64,000 nt of DNA from Bacillus pumilus (GCF_003431975.1 NZ_CP027116.1:2976001-3040000), one strand, 5' to 3'; shown: positions 8,575-16,314, numbered from the stretch's first letter. Notes: a model not told the origin generated them from the letters alone. Numbers and translations are program-made.

Positions 8575-8834
8575 TCTCTTCTTCTCCCCTTCTCTTTGAA
8601 TCGCTCTTCCTTTAAAGAATTACTCATTTTGTGTAACTTTTGACCAAAAAAAAGCTCTTGAACACCTGTATTCAACAGATCTGCAATATGCTTTGCGATT
8701 TCTAAGCTAGGCTTTGTTCTGCCCATTTCTATATTTGCATAGCCGCTTGTGTACTTATAGCCCAATTTTTTCGCCATATAGGTTTGTGTTTTTCCTTGCA
8801 AGATGCGCTCTTCTCGTAAATGTTCAAGTTTCAT
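8571..8834 (-). CDS. HTH (Xre/Cro family) regulator heading the early operon
   Basis: This 87-residue protein has an N-terminal Xre-type helix-turn-helix (KTQTYMAKKLGYKYTSGYAN through NIEMGRTKPSLEIAKHIADLL, residues 15-55) and a basic tail. It is divergent from the larger repressor gene at 8993 and is the first gene of the leftward early operon, the place of a Cro-like or activator protein. One operator-like repeat (8620-8636) lies inside its own coding sequence, which suggests autoregulation or roadblock control. Confidence 0.72.
   Translation of the reverse strand: MKLEHLREERILQGKTQTYMAKKLGYKYTSGYANIEMGRTKPSLEIAKHIADLLNTGVQELFFGQKLHKMSNSLKEERFKEKGRRRD
8620..8636 (+). promoter_or_regulatory. 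Prophage operator-like repeat inside the HTH gene
   Basis: TTACTCATTTTGTGTAA, a 17-bp site with TTAC...GTAA symmetry, matches four further copies in the divergent control region. It lies within the coding sequence of the leftward HTH gene. Confidence 0.6.
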
Positions 8835-8845
8835 CTTTCCACCTC

Positions 8846-8949
8846 TTACTCAATATGTGTAATTTATATTCATTATGATAATATACACGAAAAGAGTAAG
8901 TCAATCATTTTTTATTCTTTTTGTGTAATTATTTATCTTTTCCGTGTAA
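8846..8949. promoter_or_regulatory. Repressor operator cluster (four 17-bp sites) between divergent regulators
   Basis: Sites at 8846-8862 (TTACTCAATATGTGTAA), 8883-8899 (minus strand, TTACTCTTTTCGTGTAT), 8912-8928 (TTATTCTTTTTGTGTAA) and 8933-8949 (TTATCTTTTCCGTGTAA) share the pattern TTAyTCwwTTyGTGTAA. The last two are spaced 21 bp, two helical turns. This is the expected binding layout for an Xre-type prophage repressor controlling two divergent promoters. Confidence 0.68.
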
Positions 8950-8992
8950 TCCATGATAAAATTTACTCATAACATGAAAAAAGGTGTTTCCA

Positions 8993-9370
8993 ATGGATAA
9001 TTTGACTGGAAAGATTTTAACTGAATTAAGAGAGAAGCATGGATGGAGCAAGTCAACAGTTGCTAAAAAGCTCGGATTAAAGGCGATGTCCACCTATGCC
9101 AATTGGGAATATGGCTTGAGAAAGCCCGACGGTGAGATGATTGTGAAAATCGCCGATTTATATGGGGTTTCAACGGATTATCTTCTCACAGGTAAGGACA
9201 AAGGCGTGATCGATGCCGACCTTGCAGACGATCCTGATTTGCAAATCGCATTTAAAGCTGCCTCTGATTTTTCCGAAGAAGCACGAAGACAAACCATCGA
9301 TTTTATTAACTACATTAGAGAAAAAGAGAAGCAAAAAGGCCGTCAGCCAAAACAGCGTGACGACGATTGA
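8993..9370 (+). CDS. xre: Xre-type prophage repressor
   Basis: This 125-residue protein carries an N-terminal helix-turn-helix (KSTVAKKLGLKAMSTYANWE with KPDGEMIVKIADLYGVSTDY following, about residues 20-60) and a short C-terminal helical dimerisation tail. Size and layout match the PBSX repressor Xre. ATG 8993 was preferred over a GTG 9 bases upstream because AAAGGTG lies 6 bases before it. It is divergent from the early operon, with four operator-like repeats between. No RecA-cleavable peptidase domain is present, so induction must use another route. Confidence 0.8.
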   Translation: MDNLTGKILTELREKHGWSKSTVAKKLGLKAMSTYANWEYGLRKPDGEMIVKIADLYGVSTDYLLTGKDKGVIDADLADDPDLQIAFKAASDFSEEARRQTIDFINYIREKEKQKGRQPKQRDDD

Positions 9371-9403
9371 TGATCTCTTTTCATAAAGCTTTACATTGCT
9401 GGT

Positions 9404-9427
9404 GCTGGGATAAGCCCAGCTTTTTTT
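9404..9427 (+). terminator. Terminator of the prophage repressor gene
   Basis: A 6-bp GC-rich stem (GCTGGG / CCCAGC) with a 5-base loop is followed by seven T. It marks the right end of the recognisable prophage. Confidence 0.85.
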
Positions 9428-9514
9428 ATGCCTCTTTTTCCCCTAAAAAGAGAAATCATATGAATAATATGTGACAAATTTCACCATAAATACTCTTTTT
9501 TTCACATATTTTAA

Positions 9515-9543
9515 TTGACATATAATTCTATTATTATTAATAT
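9515..9543 (+). promoter_or_regulatory. Sigma-A type promoter of the small secreted protein gene
   Basis: A perfect -35 TTGACA is followed after 17 bases by TAATAT (4 of 6 to TATAAT), 31 bases before the ATG at 9574, in a very AT-rich stretch. Confidence 0.6.
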
Positions 9544-9573
9544 ATGTATATACCAAAAAAAGGAGTGTTACCA

Positions 9574-9924
9574 ATGAAAAAATTTATGAAAGCTTGTACA
9601 TTATCTTTAGCTGCTTTAGGTGCTCTTACGTTCTTCCAAACTGAAGGTGCTCATGCAGCTGCACAGCCAAAAGAACCAGTTATAGCAAAAGCTCCTATTA
9701 TGAATAAAGTGATTACGGTGAACCGTACGCTTCCTGTCGGTTCTTCAATCGCTGTCTCCCTACCAGCAAGCCAAATTCATGTGTCGGGCGCAACATATGC
9801 GATTCAATTAGATCAAACAGCTCCTAACTTCACGTGGATTCGTGCCGTACAACGCGGTTCTGTCACAGTTTCTTACTATAATTCACTAGGCGAGCTTGTG
9901 ATTAACTATATTACTGTTCGATAA
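9574..9924 (+). CDS. Small secreted protein of unknown function
   Basis: This 116-residue precursor starts with a clear signal peptide (positively charged MKKFMK, hydrophobic core LSLAALGALTF, cleavage near AHA-A at residue 29). The mature part of about 87 residues is beta-rich (GSSIAVSLPASQIHVSGATY) and ends VINYITVR, as in small extracellular beta-sandwich proteins. ATG 9574 was chosen because AAGGAG lies 8 bases upstream. A strong promoter and its own terminator make it a single-gene unit. I do not recognise the family. Confidence 0.7.
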   Translation: MKKFMKACTLSLAALGALTFFQTEGAHAAAQPKEPVIAKAPIMNKVITVNRTLPVGSSIAVSLPASQIHVSGATYAIQLDQTAPNFTWIRAVQRGSVTVSYYNSLGELVINYITVR

Positions 9925-9948
9925 ACAATATTGCTTTACATATGAAAA

Positions 9949-9977
9949 GGCGATGACTTCATGATCATCGCCTTTTT
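9949..9977 (+). terminator. Terminator after the small secreted protein gene
   Basis: An 8-bp stem (GGCGATGA / TCATCGCC) with an 8-base loop is followed by five T. Confidence 0.85.
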
Positions 9978-10023
9978 GTATGTCTACATGTATATTCAAA
10001 GACTTCTTGCCAACGAACACCCA

Positions 10024-10058
10024 TTATGTTAACTTTTAATAAAAATAAGTTAACATAA
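10024..10058 (+). promoter_or_regulatory. BirA operator of bioB
   Basis: Two perfect 10-base inverted arms (TTATGTTAAC and GTTAACATAA) are separated by exactly 15 bases of AT. This is the layout of the biotin operator bound by the Bacillus BirA repressor. It ends 13 bases before the first bioB start codon and probably covers the promoter -10. Confidence 0.9.
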
Positions 10059-10070
10059 TGAGAGGGATTT

Positions 10071-11069
10071 ATGATGGGAAAACAAATATCTTTGTCTTGG
10101 GAAGCGATAGCGGAGAAAGCGCTGAAAAATGAACAGCTCACGTTGCAAGAAGGTCTAGACATTCTTGCAGCTGACGATAGAGAATTGTTATCTATGATGC
10201 ATGCCGCCTATCAAGTACGATTTCATTTTTTTCAAAACAAGGTGAAATTAAATATGATTTTTAATGCAAAAAGCGGATACTGCCCTGAAAACTGTGGTTA
10301 TTGCTCACAGTCGGTCATTTCAAAAGCACCGGTTGAAAGATATACCATGCTGGATCGAAAAACGATTGTGGCTGGCGCACGTGAGGCGCTCAATAGAAAA
10401 GCGGGGACTTATTGTATTGTTGCAAGCGGCAGAGCACCTTCTCACAGAGAATTAGATGAGGTAACTGCAGCAGTAAAAGAGATCACTGAGACTATGCCTT
10501 TGAAGGTGTGTGCATGTCTTGGGTTACTCAATGAAGACAAAGCGCAGCGGCTGATGGAAGCCGGTGTTCATCGGTACAATCATAATATCAATACACATCA
10601 AGATCATCATGCTCATATTACGACAACTCATACATATCATGACCGCTTGTCGACCATCGAGAAGGTCAAACAGGCGGGCATGTCACCTTGCTCAGGGGTT
10701 ATTATTGGGATGGGAGAAACGAATCAGCAAATTGTTGAAATGGCTTTTGCGCTCAGAGCCATTGATGCAGATTCAATCCCTGTTAACTTCCTCCATGCGA
10801 TCGAGGGAACACCGCTTGAGCATCAAGAACGAACACATCCAGTGACAGCATTGAAAGTGCTTGCGTTAATGCGATTTGTCAATCCTACAAAGGAAATTCG
10901 GGTATCCGGTGGCAGAGAGCTCAATTTACGGACGCTTCAACCGCTTGCCCTTTATGCGGCGAATTCCATTTTCGTAGGGGATTATTTAACAACAAAAGGT
11001 CAGCAAGTTCAAACGGATCATCACATCATTGAAGATTTAGGTTTTGAAATAGAAAAATGTGCGCTATAA
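10071..11069 (+). CDS. bioB: Biotin synthase BioB
   Basis: This 332-residue radical SAM enzyme inserts sulfur into dethiobiotin, the last step of biotin synthesis. The CPENCGYC motif (residues 67-74) holds the [4Fe-4S] cluster that binds S-adenosylmethionine. GHRYNHN-type residues and the C-terminal RVSGGREL segment are family hallmarks and probably contribute to the second cluster. Two adjacent start codons exist (10071 and 10074), and the second has the better distance from AGAGGG. A BirA operator lies immediately upstream, so biotin should repress the gene. It stands alone, without the other bio genes. Confidence 0.95.
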   Translation: MMGKQISLSWEAIAEKALKNEQLTLQEGLDILAADDRELLSMMHAAYQVRFHFFQNKVKLNMIFNAKSGYCPENCGYCSQSVISKAPVERYTMLDRKTIVAGAREALNRKAGTYCIVASGRAPSHRELDEVTAAVKEITETMPLKVCACLGLLNEDKAQRLMEAGVHRYNHNINTHQDHHAHITTTHTYHDRLSTIEKVKQAGMSPCSGVIIGMGETNQQIVEMAFALRAIDADSIPVNFLHAIEGTPLEHQERTHPVTALKVLALMRFVNPTKEIRVSGGRELNLRTLQPLALYAANSIFVGDYLTTKGQQVQTDHHIIEDLGFEIEKCAL

Positions 11070-11073
11070 AAAA

Positions 11074-11172
11074 AGTCTGCCGATTCACCGGCAGACTCAG
11101 CGTGTAGACAAACCCTCGCATTCGGTGTCAGTACTCGGCCTTCCTAGACTTCAAAGGTTTTCTATCACGCTG
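11074..11172 (-). repeat. Structured repeat element, copy A, with abutting terminator hairpin
   Basis: The 75-bp element at 11098-11172 has imperfect inverted ends (CAGCGTG A TAGA AAACC against GGTTT G TCTA CACGCTG on the minus strand) and a conserved interior (AGTCTAGGAAGG ... GAATGCGAGG). It is directly followed on the minus strand by a 9-bp hairpin (AGTCTGCCG arms, 11074-11097) and seven T. The second copy at 34011-34132 has the same arrangement with a different terminator stem. It may be a small RNA or 3' UTR element, or a MITE-like repeat. Confidence 0.7.
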
Positions 11173-11182
11173 AAAGGAAGAG

Positions 11183-11215
11183 AAAGGGCTAAAATAAAGA
11201 TCATTTTAGCCCTTT
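11183..11215 (-). terminator. Hairpin after the secreted stress-type protein gene
   Basis: A perfect 13-bp stem (AAAGGGCTAAAAT and complement) with a 7-base loop begins 11 bases past the stop codon of the 11226-11699 gene. The tract after it on the minus strand is pyrimidine-rich (CTCTTCCTTTC) but not a pure T-run, so termination may be partial. Confidence 0.6.
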
Positions 11216-11225
11216 GTCAATAAGA

Positions 11226-11699
11226 TTAGAATCTTTTATGGAAATCGACAGTGCCACTTCCATCCTCGCGGTCAAAGCTGCCGACAAATGTCCAGTTAAT
11301 ATAGCCGCCGTCACCATTGTTGACGAACGTACCATCTTCAAATACCCAAATTCCAAACGTAATACCATCATATTCAACACTATCATAGTAAACCACATTG
11401 TTCAGTCCGCTAAAGTCATGATCTTGGCTTAAATTTTGGACAACCACGTTGTAGTTTTGACCTGCTTCATAGAAGGCACTGTACGCCGCATTTTTTACAA
11501 ATCCATCACGATTTTGAGATGATTTTACTGCTTGTTCGATTTTATCGGCAATGGCTACTGGATCAATAGAAACACTTCCATCAACACCTGTTGTCGTAGC
11601 AGCTTCAGCCGTTTGACCAAAAGTCGTAAGAGATAGAGGGGCAGCAACCATTGACGTAGCGATCACAGAACTAACAAAAAATTTGCTTGTTTTTCTCAT
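11226..11699 (-). CDS. Small secreted protein (YolA-like family)
   Basis: This 157-residue precursor has a signal peptide (MRKTSKFFV, hydrophobic core, cleavage near AEA-A at residue 34). The mature part has a helical segment (AIADKIEQAVKSSQNRDGF) and a glycine/aromatic-rich beta region (GIWVFEDGTF, NGDGGYINWTFVGSF). It resembles the small secreted stress-type proteins typified by YolA of the SP-beta prophage, but this is from memory and not verified. AAAGGAGGAG lies upstream of the ATG. The function is unknown. Confidence 0.65.
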   Translation of the reverse strand: MRKTSKFFVSSVIATSMVAAPLSLTTFGQTAEAATTTGVDGSVSIDPVAIADKIEQAVKSSQNRDGFVKNAAYSAFYEAGQNYNVVVQNLSQDHDFSGLNNVVYYDSVEYDGITFGIWVFEDGTFVNNGDGGYINWTFVGSFDREDGSGTVDFHKRF

Positions 11700-11834
11700 T
11701 ATTTCTAACTCCTCCTTTAATTGGTATGTTTATGTACTACCCCTTTTTCTGTCTCTTAAACACTAAATTATGAAAAAACTTCTTTTTCTACCATTTAAGA
11801 GGATGGTTTTACTGTTTAAAAGAGCTGAAACAAC

Positions 11835-11860
11835 AAAAAACTACTCTTCTACAAGAGTAG
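11835..11860 (-). terminator. Terminator of uppP
   Basis: On the minus strand an 8-bp stem (CTACTCTT / AAGAGTAG) with a 4-base loop is followed by six T, 10 bases after the uppP stop codon. Confidence 0.85.
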
Positions 11861-11869
11861 CTTATAGCA

Positions 11870-12703
11870 TTACATAAATAGAATAAATAAAATCACACCT
11901 AGGATGATTCGGTATATCGCAAAAGGCACTAGTTTGATTTTATTGATCAGCTTGAGGAAGAATCGAACAACAAAGAGAGCCACAACAAATGCACTCACAA
12001 AGCCAACGATAAAGAATGGCAGCATATCTGTTGTTAAGTATTCAGCATTTTTTACAAGTGTTAAGAAGCTTGCTCCCGCCATAATCGGCATTGCCATAAT
12101 AAATGTAAAGTCAGCTGCCGCACGGTGATTCAAACCAAGTATAACCCCGCCTGCGATCGTCGAACCTGAGCGAGAGAAGCCTGGCCACAATGCCAAACAT
12201 TGAAACAGTCCGATATAAAGCGCCTGTTTGTAAGACATGTTATCAACAGAGCTTGTTTCTGTTTTACGTTTATTGATCCAGTCAGCGATAAGCATTAACA
12301 CTGCACCTAAAATCAAACCGACAGCGACCGTTCTCACATCAAATAAGTATTTATCAATATAATCTTCGAATAAGAAGCCTAAAATGACGGCTGGGACGAG
12401 TCCTACTGCAATTTGGGCAATGGTCAGCTTATGCCCGCTGCGTTTTTGTTCTTCGGTAATATTTTTCTTTAAGCCTAACAAGTTCAAAATACGATCCTTG
12501 AACACAATCATGACAGCTAAAATAGAGCCTAACTGAATCACGACTTTAAATGTGTTTGCCGCCTCTGGCGTAATGATTTCCTTCGACTTTAACCATAGGT
12601 CATCGACAATGATCATGTGACCTGTAGATGAGACAGGTGCATACTCTGTTAATCCTTCGACAATTCCTAAAACCAGTGCCACGAATAAATCCCATAGATT
12701 CAT
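11870..12703 (-). CDS. uppP: Undecaprenyl-diphosphatase UppP (BacA type; YubB)
   Basis: This 277-residue integral membrane enzyme removes one phosphate from undecaprenyl diphosphate to recycle the lipid carrier of cell-wall synthesis. It also gives some bacitracin resistance. Both family signatures are present: EGLTEYAPVSSTGH near residue 16 and GFSRSGSTI near residue 165. About seven hydrophobic segments follow the usual pattern. ATG 12703 was chosen over an upstream TTG because AAAGGAAAG precedes it. In B. subtilis yubB is next to yubA, as here. Confidence 0.93.
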   Translation of the reverse strand: MNLWDLFVALVLGIVEGLTEYAPVSSTGHMIIVDDLWLKSKEIITPEAANTFKVVIQLGSILAVMIVFKDRILNLLGLKKNITEEQKRSGHKLTIAQIAVGLVPAVILGFLFEDYIDKYLFDVRTVAVGLILGAVLMLIADWINKRKTETSSVDNMSYKQALYIGLFQCLALWPGFSRSGSTIAGGVILGLNHRAAADFTFIMAMPIMAGASFLTLVKNAEYLTTDMLPFFIVGFVSAFVVALFVVRFFLKLINKIKLVPFAIYRIILGVILFILFM

Positions 12704-12758
12704 GATTTTCTTTCCTTTCAATTCTGATCTTTTGAACAGGCCAAACTATCTATGTCCA

Positions 12759-12798
12759 CATAAAGACAAGCTTCCTTTATCGAAAGCTCGTCTTTATG
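12759..12798. repeat. Long inverted repeat between yubA and uppP
   Basis: CATAAAGAC-A-AGCTT pairs with AAGCT-C-GTCTTTATG, a 14-bp stem with one mismatch and a 10-base loop. There is no T-run on the minus strand immediately after it. It may be a partial terminator of yubA or a stable 5' hairpin of the uppP transcript. Confidence 0.5.
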
Positions 12799-12831
12799 AT
12801 ACTATATTTTTTTCAAAAAAAGATTATGACA

Positions 12832-13974
12832 TTAAACCTTTTCTTCTTTATACAAATTGGATCGCATTTTGAACCAATCAAACAAATGGGTCGTGATGAC
12901 CTTCAGAACGGCATACGTCGGAATCGCGACAATGATGCCGACTACGCTGAACAATTTACCTGCTGTTAATAGAACAAAGATAATCGTAATCGGATGGATA
13001 TGAAGGTTTTTCCCCATGACCTGAGGAGAAATGAATTTCCCTTCAATAAGCTGAACCACTGTCCAAACAATGATGAGTTTTAAAAGCATCACTGGTGATG
13101 TCACAAGCGCAATCACAATCGCTGGTGTAATCGCAATCGTTGGCCCAAGGTAAGGCACCACACTTGTACATGCCGCAATGATCGCTAGCAGCAGCGCATA
13201 GTCAAGTCCAATAATCAGATAACCGATTAAAAGAAGAACACCGATACAGAAGCTGACAATGATCTGTCCGAGAATATAAGAGCTCAAGCGATGGTTCATT
13301 TCGTGAAGCACGATATGTGTATGCTCTCTAAACTTATTCGGAATAAATTTCAGGAAATAGTCAGGTAGTTTTTTGCCGTCTTTTAATAAATAAAATAGAA
13401 TAAACGGAACCGTCACGATTGAAATGATGACTTCAGTGAGCGCCCCTAGGAATGTCCCCACTCCAGTAAAGGTACTTTCCAAAATCTTCGTCGCTTGACT
13501 GGATGCTTTACTGACCAATTCAGAGACGTTAAAATTCATCGTTTTCTGCGCCTGATTAATGAAGTTGCTTCCCGTTAGTTGGCGGATCTGTTCTTCTACC
13601 GTATCAACATATTTCGGAAGGTTATGAAACAGACTCATCGTTTGCGCTTGCAAAAAAGGAATAATAGACACAATGGTCACGGTAATGATGCCAATAATGA
13701 CAATATATAAAAGCAAAATCGAAAAAATCCGTTTGACTCTAAACCTCTCTAACAAGTTAACAATCGGATTTAATAAATAATATACGACTCCCGTTAAAAT
13801 AATCGGTAAGGCGATGGTTTTGACGAGTACAATGAGCGGTGTGAAAATAAAGGATGTTTTCATGAAAACAAGGATATTCAATCCGATTAATAGCAGGACG
13901 AGTAAAAAGAGAACAAACTTGTTATCAAGAAAAAATTTTCTAAATCGACTGCTCCACATTTGCATAGAATTCAT
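12832..13974 (-). CDS. yubA: AI-2E family membrane protein YubA
   Basis: This 380-residue membrane protein belongs to the AI-2E (PerM/TqsA) family of putative transporters. About eight hydrophobic segments are visible, with a long hydrophilic stretch at residues 110-165 and the family-typical sequence [15 protein letters not shown] near residue 275. Members include Na+/H+ antiporters and small-molecule exporters, and the substrate cannot be told from sequence. It sits upstream of uppP, as yubA does in B. subtilis. Confidence 0.82.
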   Translation of the reverse strand: MNSMQMWSSRFRKFFLDNKFVLFLLVLLLIGLNILVFMKTSFIFTPLIVLVKTIALPIILTGVVYYLLNPIVNLLERFRVKRIFSILLLYIVIIGIITVTIVSIIPFLQAQTMSLFHNLPKYVDTVEEQIRQLTGSNFINQAQKTMNFNVSELVSKASSQATKILESTFTGVGTFLGALTEVIISIVTVPFILFYLLKDGKKLPDYFLKFIPNKFREHTHIVLHEMNHRLSSYILGQIIVSFCIGVLLLIGYLIIGLDYALLLAIIAACTSVVPYLGPTIAITPAIVIALVTSPVMLLKLIIVWTVVQLIEGKFISPQVMGKNLHIHPITIIFVLLTAGKLFSVVGIIVAIPTYAVLKVITTHLFDWFKMRSNLYKEEKV

Positions 13975-14038
13975 ATCGTTCCTCCAAACTCGGCTATTTT
14001 ATAAATAAATTGTACACTACCTGATCATGATATAGTGG

Positions 14039-14431
14039 TCATTGTTTCAGCTTTTTTTCCCATTTCGCAATGGACATCACCCATACAATCATAATCGGCT
14101 GTCCAATCAGCCTTATCCATAGTAAGGCTTGATCTGTGCTTTCTTGCCCTGGAAATGGAATTCCCTCTCGTGCAGCAAATAGATTTGCAGGGAAAATGAG
14201 TACAAGATAGACAGCAATGGTTTTTGCTGCTGTCACTCTGACACTTGGCAGAAGCAGCAGAACCGCCAGCAGCCATTCAAGGCATGCAGTCGCATAGACC
14301 ATTACATATGGAAATGGCCAGCCTGGCATCATCCGGGCAAAACCGCCTGGCTCTATCACATGAAAAATGCCGGCTGATATGAATAAAAGCGCAAAGACGT
14401 ATGTACTTCCTATATGCAGGACACGCTTCAT
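14039..14431 (-). CDS. DoxX-like small membrane protein
   Basis: This 130-residue protein has four hydrophobic segments and the DoxX-family features SAGIFHVIEPGGFARMMP near residue 20 and a glutamate in the second helix region (ACLEWLLAVLLL). GGAGG lies 8 bases before ATG 14431. Related proteins are linked to redox or thiol stress, but no function can be assigned here. It is followed by yubA on the same strand. Confidence 0.72.
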   Translation of the reverse strand: MKRVLHIGSTYVFALLFISAGIFHVIEPGGFARMMPGWPFPYVMVYATACLEWLLAVLLLLPSVRVTAAKTIAVYLVLIFPANLFAAREGIPFPGQESTDQALLWIRLIGQPIMIVWVMSIAKWEKKLKQ

Positions 14432-14578
14432 GTTCGTTTCCTCCTCTCCCTTCTATTTGAGTATTACCCGAATGAAGGAAGAAACTACCCACTTTTCGTA
14501 CATTTATATCCTTTATGTAAGACGCATCAGCCTGTATAAAGGTTTCATCCGCTCTTCAATAAAAAGAATATTCTTTCA

Positions 14579-14605
14579 TACAAACGCTTTCAAAGCATGT
14601 ATAAT
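14579..14605 (+). promoter_or_regulatory. Promoter -10 with a cre-like site upstream of yulF
   Basis: TATAAT at 14600-14605 is preceded by TACAAACGCTTTCA (14579-14592), which matches 12 of 14 positions of the CcpA cre consensus TGWAANCGNTNWCA. The cre-like site occupies the spacer and -35 zone, a position that would give catabolite repression. Confidence 0.45.
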
Positions 14606-14632
14606 CAGAGAAAAGCAGAAGGAGGGAATGAC

Positions 14633-15637
14633 ATGGTTCGATTTGCTGTCATCGGAACGAACTGGATTACAGATCGATTCTTACAGGCCGGTGAAGGAAT
14701 GGCTGATTTTACATGTACAGCCGTCTATTCACGGTCCGCTGAAAAAGGCCAGGCCTTTGCCGACAAATACGGCATTGATACGGTTTTTACGAATTTACAA
14801 CAAATGGCGGAAAGTGATGCGTTTGATGCAGTGTATATTGCGAGTCCAAATGCTCTTCATAAGGAGCAGGCTATGTTGATGATGGAGCATCAAAAGCACG
14901 TTTTATGCGAAAAACCATTCGCCTCTCACCGAAAAGAAGTGGAAGAGATGATTGCTGCAGCGAAGAAACATCAAGTTTGTTTGATGGAAGCGATGAAAAC
15001 GACATTTCTGCCAAACTTTCTTCAAATCAAGCAGCATCTTAATCAGCTCGGGCCCATCCGGCAAGTGGTCGCTCATTACTGTAAATATTCCTCAAGATAT
15101 GATGCTTATCGAAATGGCGAGCTGCCAAATGCTTTTAAGCCTGAATTATCGAATGGTTCTTTAATGGATATCGGTGTGTACCTTGTCTACCCTGCCATCT
15201 ATTTATTTGGTCTGCCGAATCAAATCACCGCAAGAGGATATAAGCTTTCTTCTGGTGTGGATGGGAGCGGTACAGTCCTTTTACAGTATGAAGGGCATCA
15301 AGCACTTCTTTTTCATTCTAAAATTTCAACGTCTCATTTATCTGCGGAAATTCAAGGAGAGGATGCGACGATGGTGATTGATCAATTCCACCGTCCTTCA
15401 CGTATCACGATCCATGATCGTCACGGACACAAAACCGACCTCTCTCTCAAAGATGATCAGCCAGCCATGTATTATGAAATTAGTCACTTTATTGAATGTA
15501 TTCAGCAAGGATTGGGACAGTCTCCAGTCAATACGTTCGCCTTATCTGTTCAAGCCATGTCCGTCATGGACGAAGCAAGAAGGCAAATGGGCGTGCTGTA
15601 TCCTGCCGATAGACAATATGAATGGGGCATGACATGA
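14633..15637 (+). CDS. yulF: Gfo/Idh/MocA family oxidoreductase YulF
   Basis: This 334-residue protein is an NAD(P)-dependent sugar or polyol dehydrogenase-type enzyme. The N-terminal Rossmann fold starts at FAVIGTNWI, and EKPFASH near residue 96 is the conserved cofactor and catalytic lysine motif of this family. The C-terminal domain is alpha/beta, used for substrate binding. ATG 14633 follows GGAGGG by 6 bases. It precedes the chemoreceptor cluster, as yulF does in B. subtilis. The substrate is unknown. A cre-like site upstream suggests a sugar-related role. Confidence 0.82.
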   Translation: MVRFAVIGTNWITDRFLQAGEGMADFTCTAVYSRSAEKGQAFADKYGIDTVFTNLQQMAESDAFDAVYIASPNALHKEQAMLMMEHQKHVLCEKPFASHRKEVEEMIAAAKKHQVCLMEAMKTTFLPNFLQIKQHLNQLGPIRQVVAHYCKYSSRYDAYRNGELPNAFKPELSNGSLMDIGVYLVYPAIYLFGLPNQITARGYKLSSGVDGSGTVLLQYEGHQALLFHSKISTSHLSAEIQGEDATMVIDQFHRPSRITIHDRHGHKTDLSLKDDQPAMYYEISHFIECIQQGLGQSPVNTFALSVQAMSVMDEARRQMGVLYPADRQYEWGMT

Positions 15638-15639
15638 TG

Positions 15640-15683
15640 AACAAAGGGCGAACATGATGTGTATTGTTCGCCCTTTGTTTTTT
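15640..15683. terminator. Bidirectional terminator between yulF and the DJ-1 family gene
   Basis: A 12-bp stem (AAAGGGCGAACA and complement with a small mismatch) is followed by a T-rich tract on the plus strand. A weaker T-run exists on the other side. Confidence 0.8.
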
Positions 15684-15699
15684 GTTTTAGGTCAATTGT

Positions 15700-16224
15700 T
15701 TAGGTTGCCGCTAACACATCCGCAAATGCTTTTACATATGGAGGAAGATCCGGCGGACGTCTACTAGAGACGAGATGACCATCTGTGACGACTGCCTCAT
15801 CGAACCATTCCGCACCAGCATTAGTCATATCATCTTTAATACCAGGTGTACTTGTCACTTTTTTGCCTTGCAGGATTCCTGCTGAAATCAGCACCCAGCC
15901 AGCATGGCAAATTTGCCCGATTGGTTTCGCCTTTGCATCAAATGCACGGACGATGTCTAATACTTCTGGATAACGGCGTAGTTTATCCGGCGCCCAGCCT
16001 CCAGGGACAAGCACAGCATCATATTCATCCGCTTGAATGGAATAGAAATCTGCATCAGATACAGCCGGCACACCATACTTTCCAATGTACTCATGATTTG
16101 CTTTTTCTCCTACAAGATGAACAGTTGCCCCTTCTTCTCTTAAACGCAGAACCGGATACCATAGCTCTAAATCTTCAAAATCATCACTGACAAACGCAAT
16201 GACCTTCTTATCTGATAAACGCAT
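15700..16224 (-). CDS. DJ-1/PfpI family protein (YraA/YfkM type)
   Basis: This 174-residue protein has the DJ-1/PfpI fold. The nucleophilic cysteine is in GQICHAGW near residue 106, the conserved acid in DDFEDLELWYP near residue 17, and VLVPGGWAPDKLR is the family loop. Relatives in B. subtilis (YraA, YfkM) are general stress proteins associated with repair or degradation of glycated or aldehyde-damaged proteins. It is a single-gene unit. Specific activity is not proven by sequence. Confidence 0.85.
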   Translation of the reverse strand: MRLSDKKVIAFVSDDFEDLELWYPVLRLREEGATVHLVGEKANHEYIGKYGVPAVSDADFYSIQADEYDAVLVPGGWAPDKLRRYPEVLDIVRAFDAKAKPIGQICHAGWVLISAGILQGKKVTSTPGIKDDMTNAGAEWFDEAVVTDGHLVSSRRPPDLPPYVKAFADVLAAT

Positions 16225-16276
16225 AACATCTCTCCTATTCTTTTGATTTCCTCTATTGTACGAGATGATCTCTTAA

Positions 16277-16308
16277 AAAGAAAAGCGGTTCCCCTTGAGG
16301 AGAACCAC
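16277..16308 (-). terminator. Terminator of the tlpB-like receptor gene
   Basis: On the minus strand GTGGTTCTCC pairs with GGGGAACCGC (one mismatch) and is followed by TTTTCTTTTT, just past the receptor stop codon. Confidence 0.8.
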
Positions 16309-16314
16309 TTGGCC

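Noticed and set aside
9371..10070. Prophage attachment site at the right end
   Set aside because: No integrase and no paired direct repeat could be found because the left end lies outside the window. PBSX-type elements may not excise.
12759..12798. Terminator between yubA and uppP
   Set aside because: The stem is strong but no T-run follows on the coding strand, so it is recorded only as an inverted repeat.
14039..14276. Alternative minus-strand frame with many cysteines overlapping the DoxX-like gene
   Set aside because: It has no binding site, and the DoxX-like frame has clear membrane helices, a family motif and GGAGG upstream.
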